From the NCBI GenBank assembly GCA_024405435.1, contig JAKSOU010000008.1, positions 1 through 53,842 of the forward strand: DNA of 53,842 nt, written 5' to 3'. Under the pieces are notes generated by a model that was not told where the DNA came from, made no database searches, and was given only the letters and a program-made list of their open reading frames with translations. This DNA comes from Akkermansia sp. GTDB lineage: Bacteria > Verrucomicrobiota > Verrucomicrobiia > Verrucomicrobiales > Akkermansiaceae. Each line of letters begins with the position of its first letter. Within the stretch, counting starts at the first letter, position 1. Positions 1 to 6,819 of this stretch are shown here, piece by piece. A program made the translations under genes and the position numbers.

Positions 1-2
1 AC

Positions 3-77
3 AAGCAGCTCGTCTCCACCCAGCTGGACACGCGGGATGTCCTCCACAAGCTCATCGTCACCCTCACCACCGCATGA
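3..77 (+). CDS. 3' end of an unidentified gene (partial)
   Basis: An open frame enters from the left edge and ends at the TGA at 75-77, giving 24 C-terminal residues that begin KQLVSTQLDTRD. The stop overlaps the ATG of the acetyltransferase gene (ATGA overlap at 74-77), the usual sign of translational coupling, so the two genes are probably co-transcribed. Too little is left to recognise a family. Confidence 0.6.
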   Translation, partial: KQLVSTQLDTRDVLHKLIVTLTTA

Positions 78-571
78 GGGCGGGGCTGAAAGTCACCCTG
101 CGCCCCTGGCGGGAGGAGGACGCCCCGCGCCTGGCGGAGCTGCTGAACGACCCGCAGGTGCTGGCCAACCTGGCCGCCACCATGCCCTATCCCTACACGG
201 TGGAGCACGCCGCAGACTTCATCTCCCGCGCGCAGCAGCCCGGCATGATGCAGTACGCCGTCTGCGCCGGCGGGGAAGTGGTCGGCAACATCGGCGCCGT
301 GGACCGCGGCCCGGAAATCGAGCTCGGCTACTACATCGGCCGCGCCCACTGGAACCGCGGTATCGCCACCCGCGCACTCGCCCTCGTTCTGGAGAAGCTG
401 CGCCCCCTCGGCAAGCCGATTTCCGCACACGTCTTCGCCTTCAACCCAGCCTCCGCCAAGGTCCTCCGCAACAACGGCTTCAACAAGCGCTCCGGATACC
501 AGATGGAACCCTCATTCCAAGGCCCCCAAGCCCCCATCTTCATCTACGACCTCCCCAATTTGGCATGGTGA
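74..571 (+). CDS. GNAT family N-acetyltransferase (RimJ/RimL-like)
   Basis: This 165-residue protein has the layout of single-domain GNAT acetyltransferases that move an acetyl group from acetyl-CoA to an amine, often a protein N-terminus or small molecule. It opens with the strand typical of RimJ/RimL relatives (LKVTLRPWREEDAPRLAEL, residues 5-23). The central part has the glycine-rich strand and turn VVGNIGAVDRGPEIELGYYI followed by RGIATRAL, where this family contacts acetyl-CoA. The late FAFNPASAKVLRNNGF segment is the conserved N-A-S...GF motif. The start overlaps the stop of the preceding gene. The final 41 nt, including the stop, are duplicated at 2756-2796 beyond the next two genes, so the 3' end of this gene marks an insertion boundary. 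The substrate cannot be told from sequence. Confidence 0.85.
   Translation: MRAGLKVTLRPWREEDAPRLAELLNDPQVLANLAATMPYPYTVEHAADFISRAQQPGMMQYAVCAGGEVVGNIGAVDRGPEIELGYYIGRAHWNRGIATRALALVLEKLRPLGKPISAHVFAFNPASAKVLRNNGFNKRSGYQMEPSFQGPQAPIFIYDLPNLAW
531..571. repeat. 41-bp direct repeat, left copy
   Basis: Positions 531-571 are identical to 2756-2796 (offset 2225 bp). The left copy is exactly the last 41 nt of the acetyltransferase gene through its TGA stop. The sequences diverge immediately outside the repeat. The two copies bracket the ATPase/TOPRIM cassette like attachment-site halves. Confidence 0.93.
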
Positions 572-583
572 TTTTTGGTTAGA

Positions 584-624
584 TAAATCTAAAAACGTCA
601 TTTTTTATTCCGTTTTTAGATTTA
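584..624. promoter_or_regulatory. Perfect 14-bp AT-rich inverted repeat
   Basis: TAAATCTAAAAACG at 584-597 and its exact reverse complement at 611-624 are separated by 13 nt. The right arm ends 4 nt before the -35 box at 629. It may be an operator controlling the cassette, or a weak terminator for the acetyltransferase gene. Its base composition is unlike the GC-rich surroundings. Confidence 0.7.
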
Positions 625-628
625 TGTG

Positions 629-656
629 TTGACAAATTGTCTTGTCACGCTATACT
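629..656 (+). promoter_or_regulatory. Promoter of the ATPase/TOPRIM cassette
   Basis: TTGACA at 629-634, a 16-bp spacer and TATACT at 651-656. Transcription should start near 662-664, only a few nucleotides before the ATG at 667, so the mRNA is probably leaderless or nearly so. Confidence 0.75.
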
Positions 657-666
657 GGTCCTTGCC

Positions 667-2025
667 ATGACCCCGCGCGTCCGCATCTGCTCCATCGACA
701 TCGAGAACATCAAGAACGTCCTCGGCGGCCCCATTGCCATGCCCCACCGCGTTGCCGGCTTCAATCCCGACGAGGGTGAGCTGCTGGGTATCTACGGCCA
801 GAACGGCACGGGCAAAACGGCGGTGGTCAATGCGCTTTCCCTGGTGCAGAATTTAATATGCGGGGATGGGCTGCAAAAGGTTGCTGCAGCCCTGATGACC
901 TACGGCAAACCGACAGCCACAATTTCCATCCTTTTCAGCGTGGAGGGGAAGTCGCGCAGTTTTGACGTGCGGTACAGCGTAACCCTGGAGCGCGATGGCG
1001 AAAACGTGCATATCCGCCGTGAGACGCTGAGCGCAAAATCCATCGAACCCAATGCTCGCTACAACACCATCGTTGAATTCAAAGAGGACGGCGCGCCCGC
1101 CACAGATGATATCGCACCGCAATCCACGCTCTCCAAGGTTCTGGAGCACTGCACCAAGCAGGACATCCTGATTAGCAAGGTGCTGGCCAATCAAGAGAGC
1201 CGCTCGTACATTTTCAATGATCGGATGCTTGAGTTGCTGCTTCTCCTGGAGGATGAACATGCGGGGATTTTGAAGGCGGTGCGCCAGTTTGCCGAGCACC
1301 GGCTTTATATCGTCACCCACGGCAAATCCGGAATGGTGAACCTGGGCTTGCAACCCATCCCCTTTGCTCGCGCAAACCAGACCGGTCCGACTATCGGTGT
1401 GTGCGTGGTGAACCTCAACGAGCCGGGCATCATCCCGATGAACGCCTATCGGGATTTCCAACGCACGCTGGAGCAGATCAACAGCGTTCTCTGCAAAATA
1501 ATCCCCGGGCTCACCCTGGAGGCCAGGGAGCTGGGTTCCGAATTGAAAACCGCCGACATCGAGCAGATGCGTTTCGAGCTGCTGGCCGTGCGCGGCGATA
1601 TCCGCATCCCGCTCAAGCTGGAGTCCGACGGCATCAAGAAGATTATCGCCATCCTGCTGCTGTGGATCACCGTGTCCAACACGCCCGGCACCTGCCTGGT
1701 GGTGGACGAGCTGGATGCCAGCATCTTCGAGTACCTGCTTGGCGAGCTGCTCTCCGTGTGGCGGGAGCACGCGCGCGGCCAGCTCATCTTCACCGCCCAC
1801 AACCTCCACCCGCTGGAGGTGCTCGACAAGCGCAGCGTGGTCTTCACCACCATCGACCCGCACCACCGCTTCATCCGTCTCAAGAATATCAAATCCACCA
1901 ACAACCTGCGCGATGTCTACCTGCGCTCCATCTTCATCGGCGGCCAGGAATTCGAACTCTACGACGAAACCAACAAAACCGAAATCGCACGCGCCATCCG
2001 CAGGTGCGCCGCACCACGCAAATGA
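667..2025 (+). CDS. ABC/OLD-type AAA ATPase, first gene of the inserted cassette
   Basis: The 452-residue protein is a P-loop ATPase of the RecF/SMC/OLD type. Visible motifs are Walker A GQNGTGKT at 44-51, an ABC-signature-like ESDGIKK at 319-325, Walker B CLVVDELD with D347 and E348, and the H-loop histidine H378 in FTAHN. The start at 667 is preferred to an upstream TTG at 637 because the -10 box lies at 651-656. Its stop overlaps the ATG of the TOPRIM gene (ATGA), so the two are coupled. I recall similar pairs (an ATPase with an early ENIKNV motif followed by a small VEG...DTDGTF protein) scattered through gut Firmicutes and Bifidobacterium without an assigned role. The pairing resembles a split OLD nuclease or PARIS-like defence system, which is inference. 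GC content in the first two thirds looks lower than in flanking genes. Confidence 0.85.
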   Translation: MTPRVRICSIDIENIKNVLGGPIAMPHRVAGFNPDEGELLGIYGQNGTGKTAVVNALSLVQNLICGDGLQKVAAALMTYGKPTATISILFSVEGKSRSFDVRYSVTLERDGENVHIRRETLSAKSIEPNARYNTIVEFKEDGAPATDDIAPQSTLSKVLEHCTKQDILISKVLANQESRSYIFNDRMLELLLLLEDEHAGILKAVRQFAEHRLYIVTHGKSGMVNLGLQPIPFARANQTGPTIGVCVVNLNEPGIIPMNAYRDFQRTLEQINSVLCKIIPGLTLEARELGSELKTADIEQMRFELLAVRGDIRIPLKLESDGIKKIIAILLLWITVSNTPGTCLVVDELDASIFEYLLGELLSVWREHARGQLIFTAHNLHPLEVLDKRSVVFTTIDPHHRFIRLKNIKSTNNLRDVYLRSIFIGGQEFELYDETNKTEIARAIRRCAAPRK

Positions 2026-2747
2026 CGCTCCCAACCACAAAGAAAGTTCTCTTGTTCCTGGTGGAGGGGCCGTCCGACGCCGCTGCGCTGGAGCACGTGA
2101 TGCAGCAGCTGCTCAATCCCGCCAAGATTCGCTTTCACGCGCTGCGGGCGGATATCACCGCCATGCGCCAGCCCGCCGGTCGCAGCATCAAGACCGCCGT
2201 GAACGGTGTCGTCCGCAAATTCGTGAAGGAGTATCACCTGCGCCCGCAGGATATTGCTATGGTGGCGCATCTCATGGACACCGACGGTACCTTCGTGCCG
2301 CCCTCCGCCGTGCATGGCGACAGCAGCGTGCAGGGGTTCCGGTACACGGAAACAGATATCACCGGACCCACCGCCCAAGCCGTCCTAGACCGCAACAGCA
2401 CCAAGGCCAGGCAGATGCTCACCCTTGCCGGGATGACGCAAACCTATAGCAAAATTCCCTACCAAGCCCTCTTCTGCTCGCGCAACCTGGAGCATGTGCT
2501 GCACAACATCAGCCGCGAGTGCACGCCGGAGGAGAAAATGGCACTCTCCGACCAGTTCCACGACCGTTTCGCGGCCAGCCCTCAGGATTTCCTGCGCTTC
2601 ATCTCCACCGTTCCCCCGGCCGTTCCCGTGGATGATTTCACCTCCTCCTGGCGATACATCTCCGCCCCGGACTCCCTCCATTCCCTCCAGCGCAACTGCA
2701 ACCTCCACATCCTTCTGCGCAGGCTGACGGACGATAAGCAATTCTGA
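2022..2747 (+). CDS. TOPRIM-like partner protein of the ATPase
   Basis: This 241-residue protein overlaps the ATPase stop by 4 nt and has no promoter of its own. It begins with a hydrophobic strand and an acidic loop, VLLFLVEGPSD (E15, D19), and later has HLMDTDGTF with D86 and D88. An early glutamate after a strand followed by a DxD after a second strand is the metal-binding layout of TOPRIM domains in OLD nucleases, RNase M5 and DUF4435/AriB proteins. The rest (residues 100-241) has no motif I recognise. The ATPase may regulate or deliver this putative nuclease; nuclease activity itself is inferred. The stop lies 8 nt before the right copy of the 41-bp repeat, so cassette and insertion boundaries nearly coincide. 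Confidence 0.75.
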   Translation: MTLPTTKKVLLFLVEGPSDAAALEHVMQQLLNPAKIRFHALRADITAMRQPAGRSIKTAVNGVVRKFVKEYHLRPQDIAMVAHLMDTDGTFVPPSAVHGDSSVQGFRYTETDITGPTAQAVLDRNSTKARQMLTLAGMTQTYSKIPYQALFCSRNLEHVLHNISRECTPEEKMALSDQFHDRFAASPQDFLRFISTVPPAVPVDDFTSSWRYISAPDSLHSLQRNCNLHILLRRLTDDKQF

Positions 2748-2755
2748 CTGGCTGC

Positions 2756-2796
2756 CCCCCATCTTCATCTACGACCTCCCCAATTTGGCATGGTGA
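2756..2796. repeat. 41-bp direct repeat, right copy
   Basis: Identical to 531-571. Here it is outside any gene: it repeats the codons for the acetyltransferase tail (PIFIYDLPNLAW and stop) immediately after the TOPRIM gene. This is what would remain if a cassette had inserted at the 3' end of the acetyltransferase gene and duplicated or restored that end. Confidence 0.93.
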
Positions 2797-2833
2797 GTTG
2801 GGAACGCATCCCGCATTTGCAAATTTGTTGGGA

Positions 2834-2862
2834 TTGCCAAGCGGGCGGGTTTCTGGTACAAT
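2834..2862 (+). promoter_or_regulatory. Promoter of the polyprenyl synthase gene
   Basis: TTGCCA at 2834-2839, a 17-bp spacer and TACAAT at 2857-2862. Expected start near 2869, giving a leader of about 18 nt to the ATG at 2887 with no evident Shine-Dalgarno sequence. Confidence 0.7.
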
Positions 2863-2886
2863 CCTTGCCACCCGCCTATTTGGGCC

Positions 2887-3894
2887 ATGGCCTTTTCATT
2901 CTTCAACAAGCTGCGCGACAAGAGGGAACACCTGAAGCTCATCCGCGATGAGCTGGACAAGGTGCGCTCCGTCATCGCGCGGCAGGTGGAGCCTTTCGGC
3001 CCGCACGTGCGCCCGTATCTGGAGCGCGTGTGCCGCGGCCGCGGCAAGCTCATCCGCCCGGGGCTGGTGCTGCTCACCGCCGCCTCCACCGGCGGCGTTA
3101 CGGAGAGGCACATCACCTATGCCGCCATGCTGGAGATGCTGCACATGGCATCCCTGGTGCACGACGACGTTCTGGACAAGGCGGACACGCGGCGCGACGA
3201 GGCAACGCCGAACGCGCTGTGGGGCAACGAGCTTGCGGTGCTGCTGGGGGATTCCCTGCTGGCGCAGGCCATGGTGATGGGCAGCGAGCTGGGCGACATG
3301 AAATTCATCCGCCGCCTTTCCCTGGGCACGCGCGACCTGTGCGAGGGCGAGGTGGAGCAGTCCACACGCCTGTGGGACATGGAGATGACACGCGCCGACT
3401 ACTACGAGCTCATCCGCAAGAAGACCGCCACCCTCTTCGCCATGGCCATGAGCGGCGCCGCCATGCTGCAGGGGCTGGACGACGAGATGGTGGACCACCT
3501 GGAGCGCATGGGCACCCTGCTGGGTATCGCCTACCAGATCTACGACGACTGCCTGGACCTCACCGGCAGCGAGGACGTGGCCGGAAAGACCCTCGGCACG
3601 GATGCCGCCAAGGGCAAGCTCACTCTCCCTGTCTTCTTCCTCATGGAATCCTCCAGCGAGGACGTGGCCGACTACGTGCGCGGATGCGTGGAGAAGCGCG
3701 AGGAAATCGACTTCTCCCGCCTGCGCGGGACCGACGCCTTCCACGAGGCCATCCGCCTTTCCGCGGACGAGGGCCGCGCGCGCACGGCGGAGGCGCGCGA
3801 GGTGCTGTGGCTGCTCCCGGAGAGCGACGGCCGCACCGCGCTCGCGGAAATGACCTACCGTCTGGACGAGCTGCTGGACGACTGCTGCAATTGA
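2887..3894 (+). CDS. Polyprenyl diphosphate synthase (trans-isoprenyl, IspB/HepT type)
   Basis: This 335-residue protein condenses isopentenyl diphosphate onto an allylic diphosphate to make the long prenyl chain, most often for menaquinone or ubiquinone. It has both aspartate-rich motifs of the family: the first as HDDVLDKADTRRDEA and the second as YQIYDDCLDLTGSEDVAGK, followed by the conserved GKLTLPVFFL. The upstream GRGKLIRPGLVLL segment corresponds to the GGKRLRP substrate-binding motif. Length is normal for long-chain synthases, but the product length cannot be read from sequence. It is followed after 27 nt by an FAD-dependent oxidoreductase and probably co-transcribed with it. Confidence 0.92.
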   Translation: MAFSFFNKLRDKREHLKLIRDELDKVRSVIARQVEPFGPHVRPYLERVCRGRGKLIRPGLVLLTAASTGGVTERHITYAAMLEMLHMASLVHDDVLDKADTRRDEATPNALWGNELAVLLGDSLLAQAMVMGSELGDMKFIRRLSLGTRDLCEGEVEQSTRLWDMEMTRADYYELIRKKTATLFAMAMSGAAMLQGLDDEMVDHLERMGTLLGIAYQIYDDCLDLTGSEDVAGKTLGTDAAKGKLTLPVFFLMESSSEDVADYVRGCVEKREEIDFSRLRGTDAFHEAIRLSADEGRARTAEAREVLWLLPESDGRTALAEMTYRLDELLDDCCN

Positions 3895-3921
3895 CACTTA
3901 TCCCCCGCGCCAACCGCCGGC

Positions 3922-5496
3922 ATGATTCAGGAGCTGGACATCCACCTGCCGCTTGCCGCATCCCTGCGTGAGGACGCGCGCCGAAAGGCCGTGGCGCAAT
4001 CCCTCCAAATCTCGCCCAAGCGCGTGCTCGGCATGCGGCTGGTCAAGGAGAGCATCGATGCCCGCCGCCGCCCCGTCTGCAAGCAGCTGCGCCTGCTGGT
4101 GGGAATCGACGAGCCTCTGCCGCCCTACGAGCCGCCGCAGCGGCACTACGCGCCCGTGGCGGCGGATGCCCGGCGCGTGGTCATCGTGGGCAGCGGGCCC
4201 GGCGGGCTCTTCGCGGCGCTGCGCTGCCTGGAGCTGGGCCTCAAACCCGTCATCCTGGAGCGCGGCAAGGACGTGTCCGCCCGCCGGTTTGACCTGCAGC
4301 CCATCAACTGCCGGGGCTACGTGGTGGAGGATTCCAACTACTGCTTCGGCGAGGGCGGCGCCGGCACGTTCTCCGACGGCAAGCTCTTCACCCGCGCCAC
4401 CAAGCGCGGCCCCGTCATGGAGGTGTACGAAACCTTCGTGGCCCACGGCGCCGCGCCGGAAATCCTCACGGACGCCCACCCGCACATCGGCTCCAACCGC
4501 CTCCCCAACATCATCAAGGCCATGCGCGCCTCCATCCTGGAAGCCGGGGGAGAGGTGCATTTCCAGTCGCGCGTGGTCGGCCTCATCAAATCCGCGGACG
4601 GCCGACGCGTGCGCGGCGTGCGCACCGCAGACGGCTCGGAGATTGCCGGGGATGCCGTCATCCTGGCCACCGGGCACAGCGCGCGGGATGTGTACCGCAT
4701 GCTGCAGGCGGAGGGCGTGCGGCTGGAGCGCAAACCCTTCGCCGTGGGCGTGCGCATCGAGCACCCGCAGGCGCTGGTGGACGCCGCGCAGTACCACCTG
4801 CGCCCCGGCCAGCCCCGCCCGGATGCCCTGCCCGCCGCCAGCTACACCCTGGCCACCAAGATACGCGGGCGCGGCGTGCACTCCTTCTGCATGTGCCCCG
4901 GCGGCTTCATCGTGCCCGCCGCCACGGAGAACGACGAGGTGGTGGTCAACGGCATGTCCCTCTCACGCAGAAACTCCCCCTTCGCCAACTCCGGGTTCGT
5001 GGTCACCGTGGAGCCGGAGGACACGGATGATTTCCTGTCGGAACACGGCGCGCTCTCCGGAATCGCCTTCCAGAAGGCGCTGGAGACCGCAACCTCACGC
5101 GCCGGAGGCGGCATGATGAAAGCACCCGCACAAAGGGTCGTGGATTTCCTCGCCCGCCGCGTCTCGCAAACGCTCCCTGCCACCAGCTACCACCCCGGCA
5201 TCTCCACGTGGGATCTCCACGCCCTGCTGCCGCGCGGTATTGCGGAGCGCATGCAGGAGGGCCTGCTCCTCTTCAACCGCAAGCTGCGCGGATTCGCCGG
5301 GGAGGACGCCCTGCTCATCGGCTGCGAGACGCGCACCAGCTCCCCCGTGCGCATCCCCCGCAACCCCGATTCCCTGCAAAGCCCGGACCTGGAGATGCTC
5401 TTCCCCTGCGGCGAGGGCGCCGGTTTCGCCGGCGGCATCGTCTCCGCCGCGCTGGACGGCCGCCGCTGCGCCGAAGCCGCCGCCGCCCTCCTCTGA
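3922..5496 (+). CDS. FAD-dependent oxidoreductase (COG2509-like)
   Basis: The 524-residue protein has an N-terminal domain of about 85 residues followed by a Rossmann FAD-binding motif, VVIVGSGPGGLFAALRCLE. Further along are CFGEGGAGTFSDGKLFTR and a second dinucleotide-fold segment ending in VILATGHSARD. The C-terminal part carries CETRTSSPVRIPR and a final FAD-contacting FPCGEGAGFAGGI. This order matches the large NAD(FAD)-utilising dehydrogenase family, annotated widely but without a settled substrate. The start ATG at 3922 follows the preceding stop by 27 nt, so it likely shares that promoter. No membrane segment or signal peptide is visible; a cytoplasmic flavoenzyme is expected. Confidence 0.85.
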   Translation: MIQELDIHLPLAASLREDARRKAVAQSLQISPKRVLGMRLVKESIDARRRPVCKQLRLLVGIDEPLPPYEPPQRHYAPVAADARRVVIVGSGPGGLFAALRCLELGLKPVILERGKDVSARRFDLQPINCRGYVVEDSNYCFGEGGAGTFSDGKLFTRATKRGPVMEVYETFVAHGAAPEILTDAHPHIGSNRLPNIIKAMRASILEAGGEVHFQSRVVGLIKSADGRRVRGVRTADGSEIAGDAVILATGHSARDVYRMLQAEGVRLERKPFAVGVRIEHPQALVDAAQYHLRPGQPRPDALPAASYTLATKIRGRGVHSFCMCPGGFIVPAATENDEVVVNGMSLSRRNSPFANSGFVVTVEPEDTDDFLSEHGALSGIAFQKALETATSRAGGGMMKAPAQRVVDFLARRVSQTLPATSYHPGISTWDLHALLPRGIAERMQEGLLLFNRKLRGFAGEDALLIGCETRTSSPVRIPRNPDSLQSPDLEMLFPCGEGAGFAGGIVSAALDGRRCAEAAAALL

Positions 5497-5552
5497 AAAT
5501 GGCGCCCTCTGCGCCCCCGTGTAAAAAATCCCGGAAAAAATTCTGAAATCTC

Positions 5553-5581
5553 TTGACATCCCCGCGCACCCTGCGTATACT
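5553..5581 (+). promoter_or_regulatory. tRNA-Gln promoter
   Basis: TTGACA at 5553-5558, exactly 17 bp, TATACT at 5576-5581. The tRNA 5' end at 5601 lies about 13 nt past the expected start, leaving a short trimmed leader. Confidence 0.85.
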
Positions 5582-5600
5582 CCCGCCGTTCCTGCTACAC

Positions 5601-5672
5601 AGGGCTATGGTGTAATTGGCAACACATCGGTTTCTGGCACCGCTATTCGGGGTTCGAGTCCCTGTAGCCCTA
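5601..5672 (+). tRNA. tRNA-Gln (anticodon CTG)
   Basis: The cloverleaf folds well: acceptor AGGGCTA pairs with TAGCCCT, D stem GTGT with ACAC, and T stem CGGGG with CCCTG around the loop TTCGAGT. The anticodon loop TTCTGGC carries CTG, reading the glutamine codon CAG. The top anticodon-stem pair is a T-C mismatch. The discriminator is A at 5672 and CCA is not encoded. It is flanked by its own promoter and terminator, so it is a monocistronic unit. Confidence 0.93.
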
Positions 5673-5680
5673 TTCGGAAA

Positions 5681-5712
5681 AACGTCCGGCCTACCCGCCG
5701 GGCGTTTTTTTG
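5681..5712 (+). terminator. Rho-independent terminator of tRNA-Gln
   Basis: AACGTCCGGC (5681-5690) pairs with GCCGGGCGTT (5697-5706) with one G-T pair, followed by a run of T through 5712. Confidence 0.9.
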
Positions 5713-5766
5713 TGCCGCGCCAAATTTTATGGGTTGGCATTGCCAAACAAAGTAGTAGATTTCGGC

Positions 5767-5795
5767 TTGAACTCGGCGGGCGGGGGTGGTAGGAT
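5767..5795 (+). promoter_or_regulatory. Promoter of the aquaporin gene
   Basis: TTGAAC at 5767-5772, a 17-bp spacer and TAGGAT at 5790-5795, implying a leader of roughly 73 nt before the ATG at 5875. Confidence 0.6.
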
Positions 5796-5874
5796 GCCGG
5801 ATAAGAGAGACGGGCCGGTGCGCCGTGTGGCCGCCGGGCGGCTCCTGGATCAACAACATATCATCAATCATACT

Positions 5875-6612
5875 ATGAACGAGATTTCAACCTGCAAGAA
5901 GTGTATCGCCGAGCTGATCGGCACGTTTTGGCTGGTGTTCGGCGGGTGCGGCGCGGCCGTGTTCGCCTGCGGCCTGCAAGGGGTGGGCATCGGCTATGTG
6001 GGTGTGGCGCTGGCCTTCGGCCTCACGGTGCTGACCATGGCGTACTGCATCGGCCACATCTCCGGCTGCCACCTCAACCCCGCCGTGAGTATCGGCCTTT
6101 GGGCGTGCGGCCGCATGCCCGGCAAGGACCTGGTGCCCTACATCGTCTCCCAGGTGGTCGGCGCCATCCTGGGCTCCCTGGCCATCTACGCGATCATCAG
6201 CGGCTTCAAGGGGTTCGACGTGGCGACCTGCACGCTGGCGGCCAACGGCTACGGCGCGCTCTCCCCGGACGGCGCGTACAGCATGGGCGCGGGCATTGTG
6301 GCGGAAATCGTGCTCACCTTCATTTTCCTGATGGTGATTTGCGGTTCCACGGACAAGCGCGCGCCGCAGGGCTTTGCGCCGATTGCCATCGGCCTGTGCC
6401 TCACGCTCATCCACCTTGTGAGCATTCCGGTGACCAACACCTCCGTGAACCCGGCGCGCTCCACCGGGCCGGATGTGGTGATGAGCATCATTGGCCAGCC
6501 GAACGCATGCGAGTACTTGGGCCAGCTGTGGTTCTTCTGGGTGATGCCCATTGCGGGCGCCCTGCTGGCGGGCCTGTGCTACAGGCTCGTGTTCGAGAAG
6601 AAGGAGGCCTGA
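5875..6612 (+). CDS. aqpZ: Aquaporin (AqpZ-like MIP channel)
   Basis: The 245-residue integral membrane protein has the duplicated MIP fold with six hydrophobic helices. Both pore motifs are intact: HLNPAVS in the first half and SVNPARS in the second, each with the NPA box. The arginine after the second NPA is the selectivity-filter arginine, and the histidine in [15 protein letters not shown] fits the water-channel filter of AqpZ, so water rather than glycerol is the likely substrate. The ATG at 5875 (MNEISTCKK) is chosen because the promoter lies at 5767-5795 and because upstream codons look non-coding. A GC-rich hairpin with a short T-run follows, so the gene appears monocistronic. Confidence 0.93.
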   Translation: MNEISTCKKCIAELIGTFWLVFGGCGAAVFACGLQGVGIGYVGVALAFGLTVLTMAYCIGHISGCHLNPAVSIGLWACGRMPGKDLVPYIVSQVVGAILGSLAIYAIISGFKGFDVATCTLAANGYGALSPDGAYSMGAGIVAEIVLTFIFLMVICGSTDKRAPQGFAPIAIGLCLTLIHLVSIPVTNTSVNPARSTGPDVVMSIIGQPNACEYLGQLWFFWVMPIAGALLAGLCYRLVFEKKEA

Positions 6613-6638
6613 TTCCCTGGAAAACATCCTGAATTGCA

Positions 6639-6669
6639 GGGGGCGGCGCCGCACGGCACCGCCCCCTTT
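6639..6669 (+). terminator. Terminator downstream of aqpZ
   Basis: GGGGGCGG (6639-6646) and CCGCCCCC (6659-6666) form the stem, with further pairing in the loop and TTT after it. Confidence 0.7.
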
Positions 6670-6711
6670 CCGCGGGTACGCGCGCACCATCCCCGCGCGG
6701 CGGACGCCGCG

Positions 6712-6756
6712 CCGAATTTCCCAATCGTCAATTGTAAATCGTAAATTGTAAATTAC
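6712..6756 (-). repeat. Dispersed TTTACAATT repeat, copy 1
   Basis: On the minus strand this reads as units of TTTACAATT and TTTACGATT, then GACGATT, then GGGAAATTCGG leading into a GC-rich palindromic stretch. The same architecture recurs at 37690, 40589, 48361 and, in diverged form, 53577. It sits between the aquaporin terminator and the next promoter. Confidence 0.75.
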
Positions 6757-6784
6757 GGGCCCCCGCCTTGCGGGAAACTGAAAC

Positions 6785-6813
6785 TTTACATGGGGGCGGG
6801 AATTGGCTACAAT
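6785..6813 (+). promoter_or_regulatory. Promoter of the PBP2 gene
   Basis: TTTACA at 6785-6790, a 17-bp spacer and TACAAT at 6808-6813. The GTG start at 6820 is six bases after the -10 box, so transcription is predicted to begin at the start codon itself. Confidence 0.75.
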
Positions 6814-6819
6814 ACGCGC

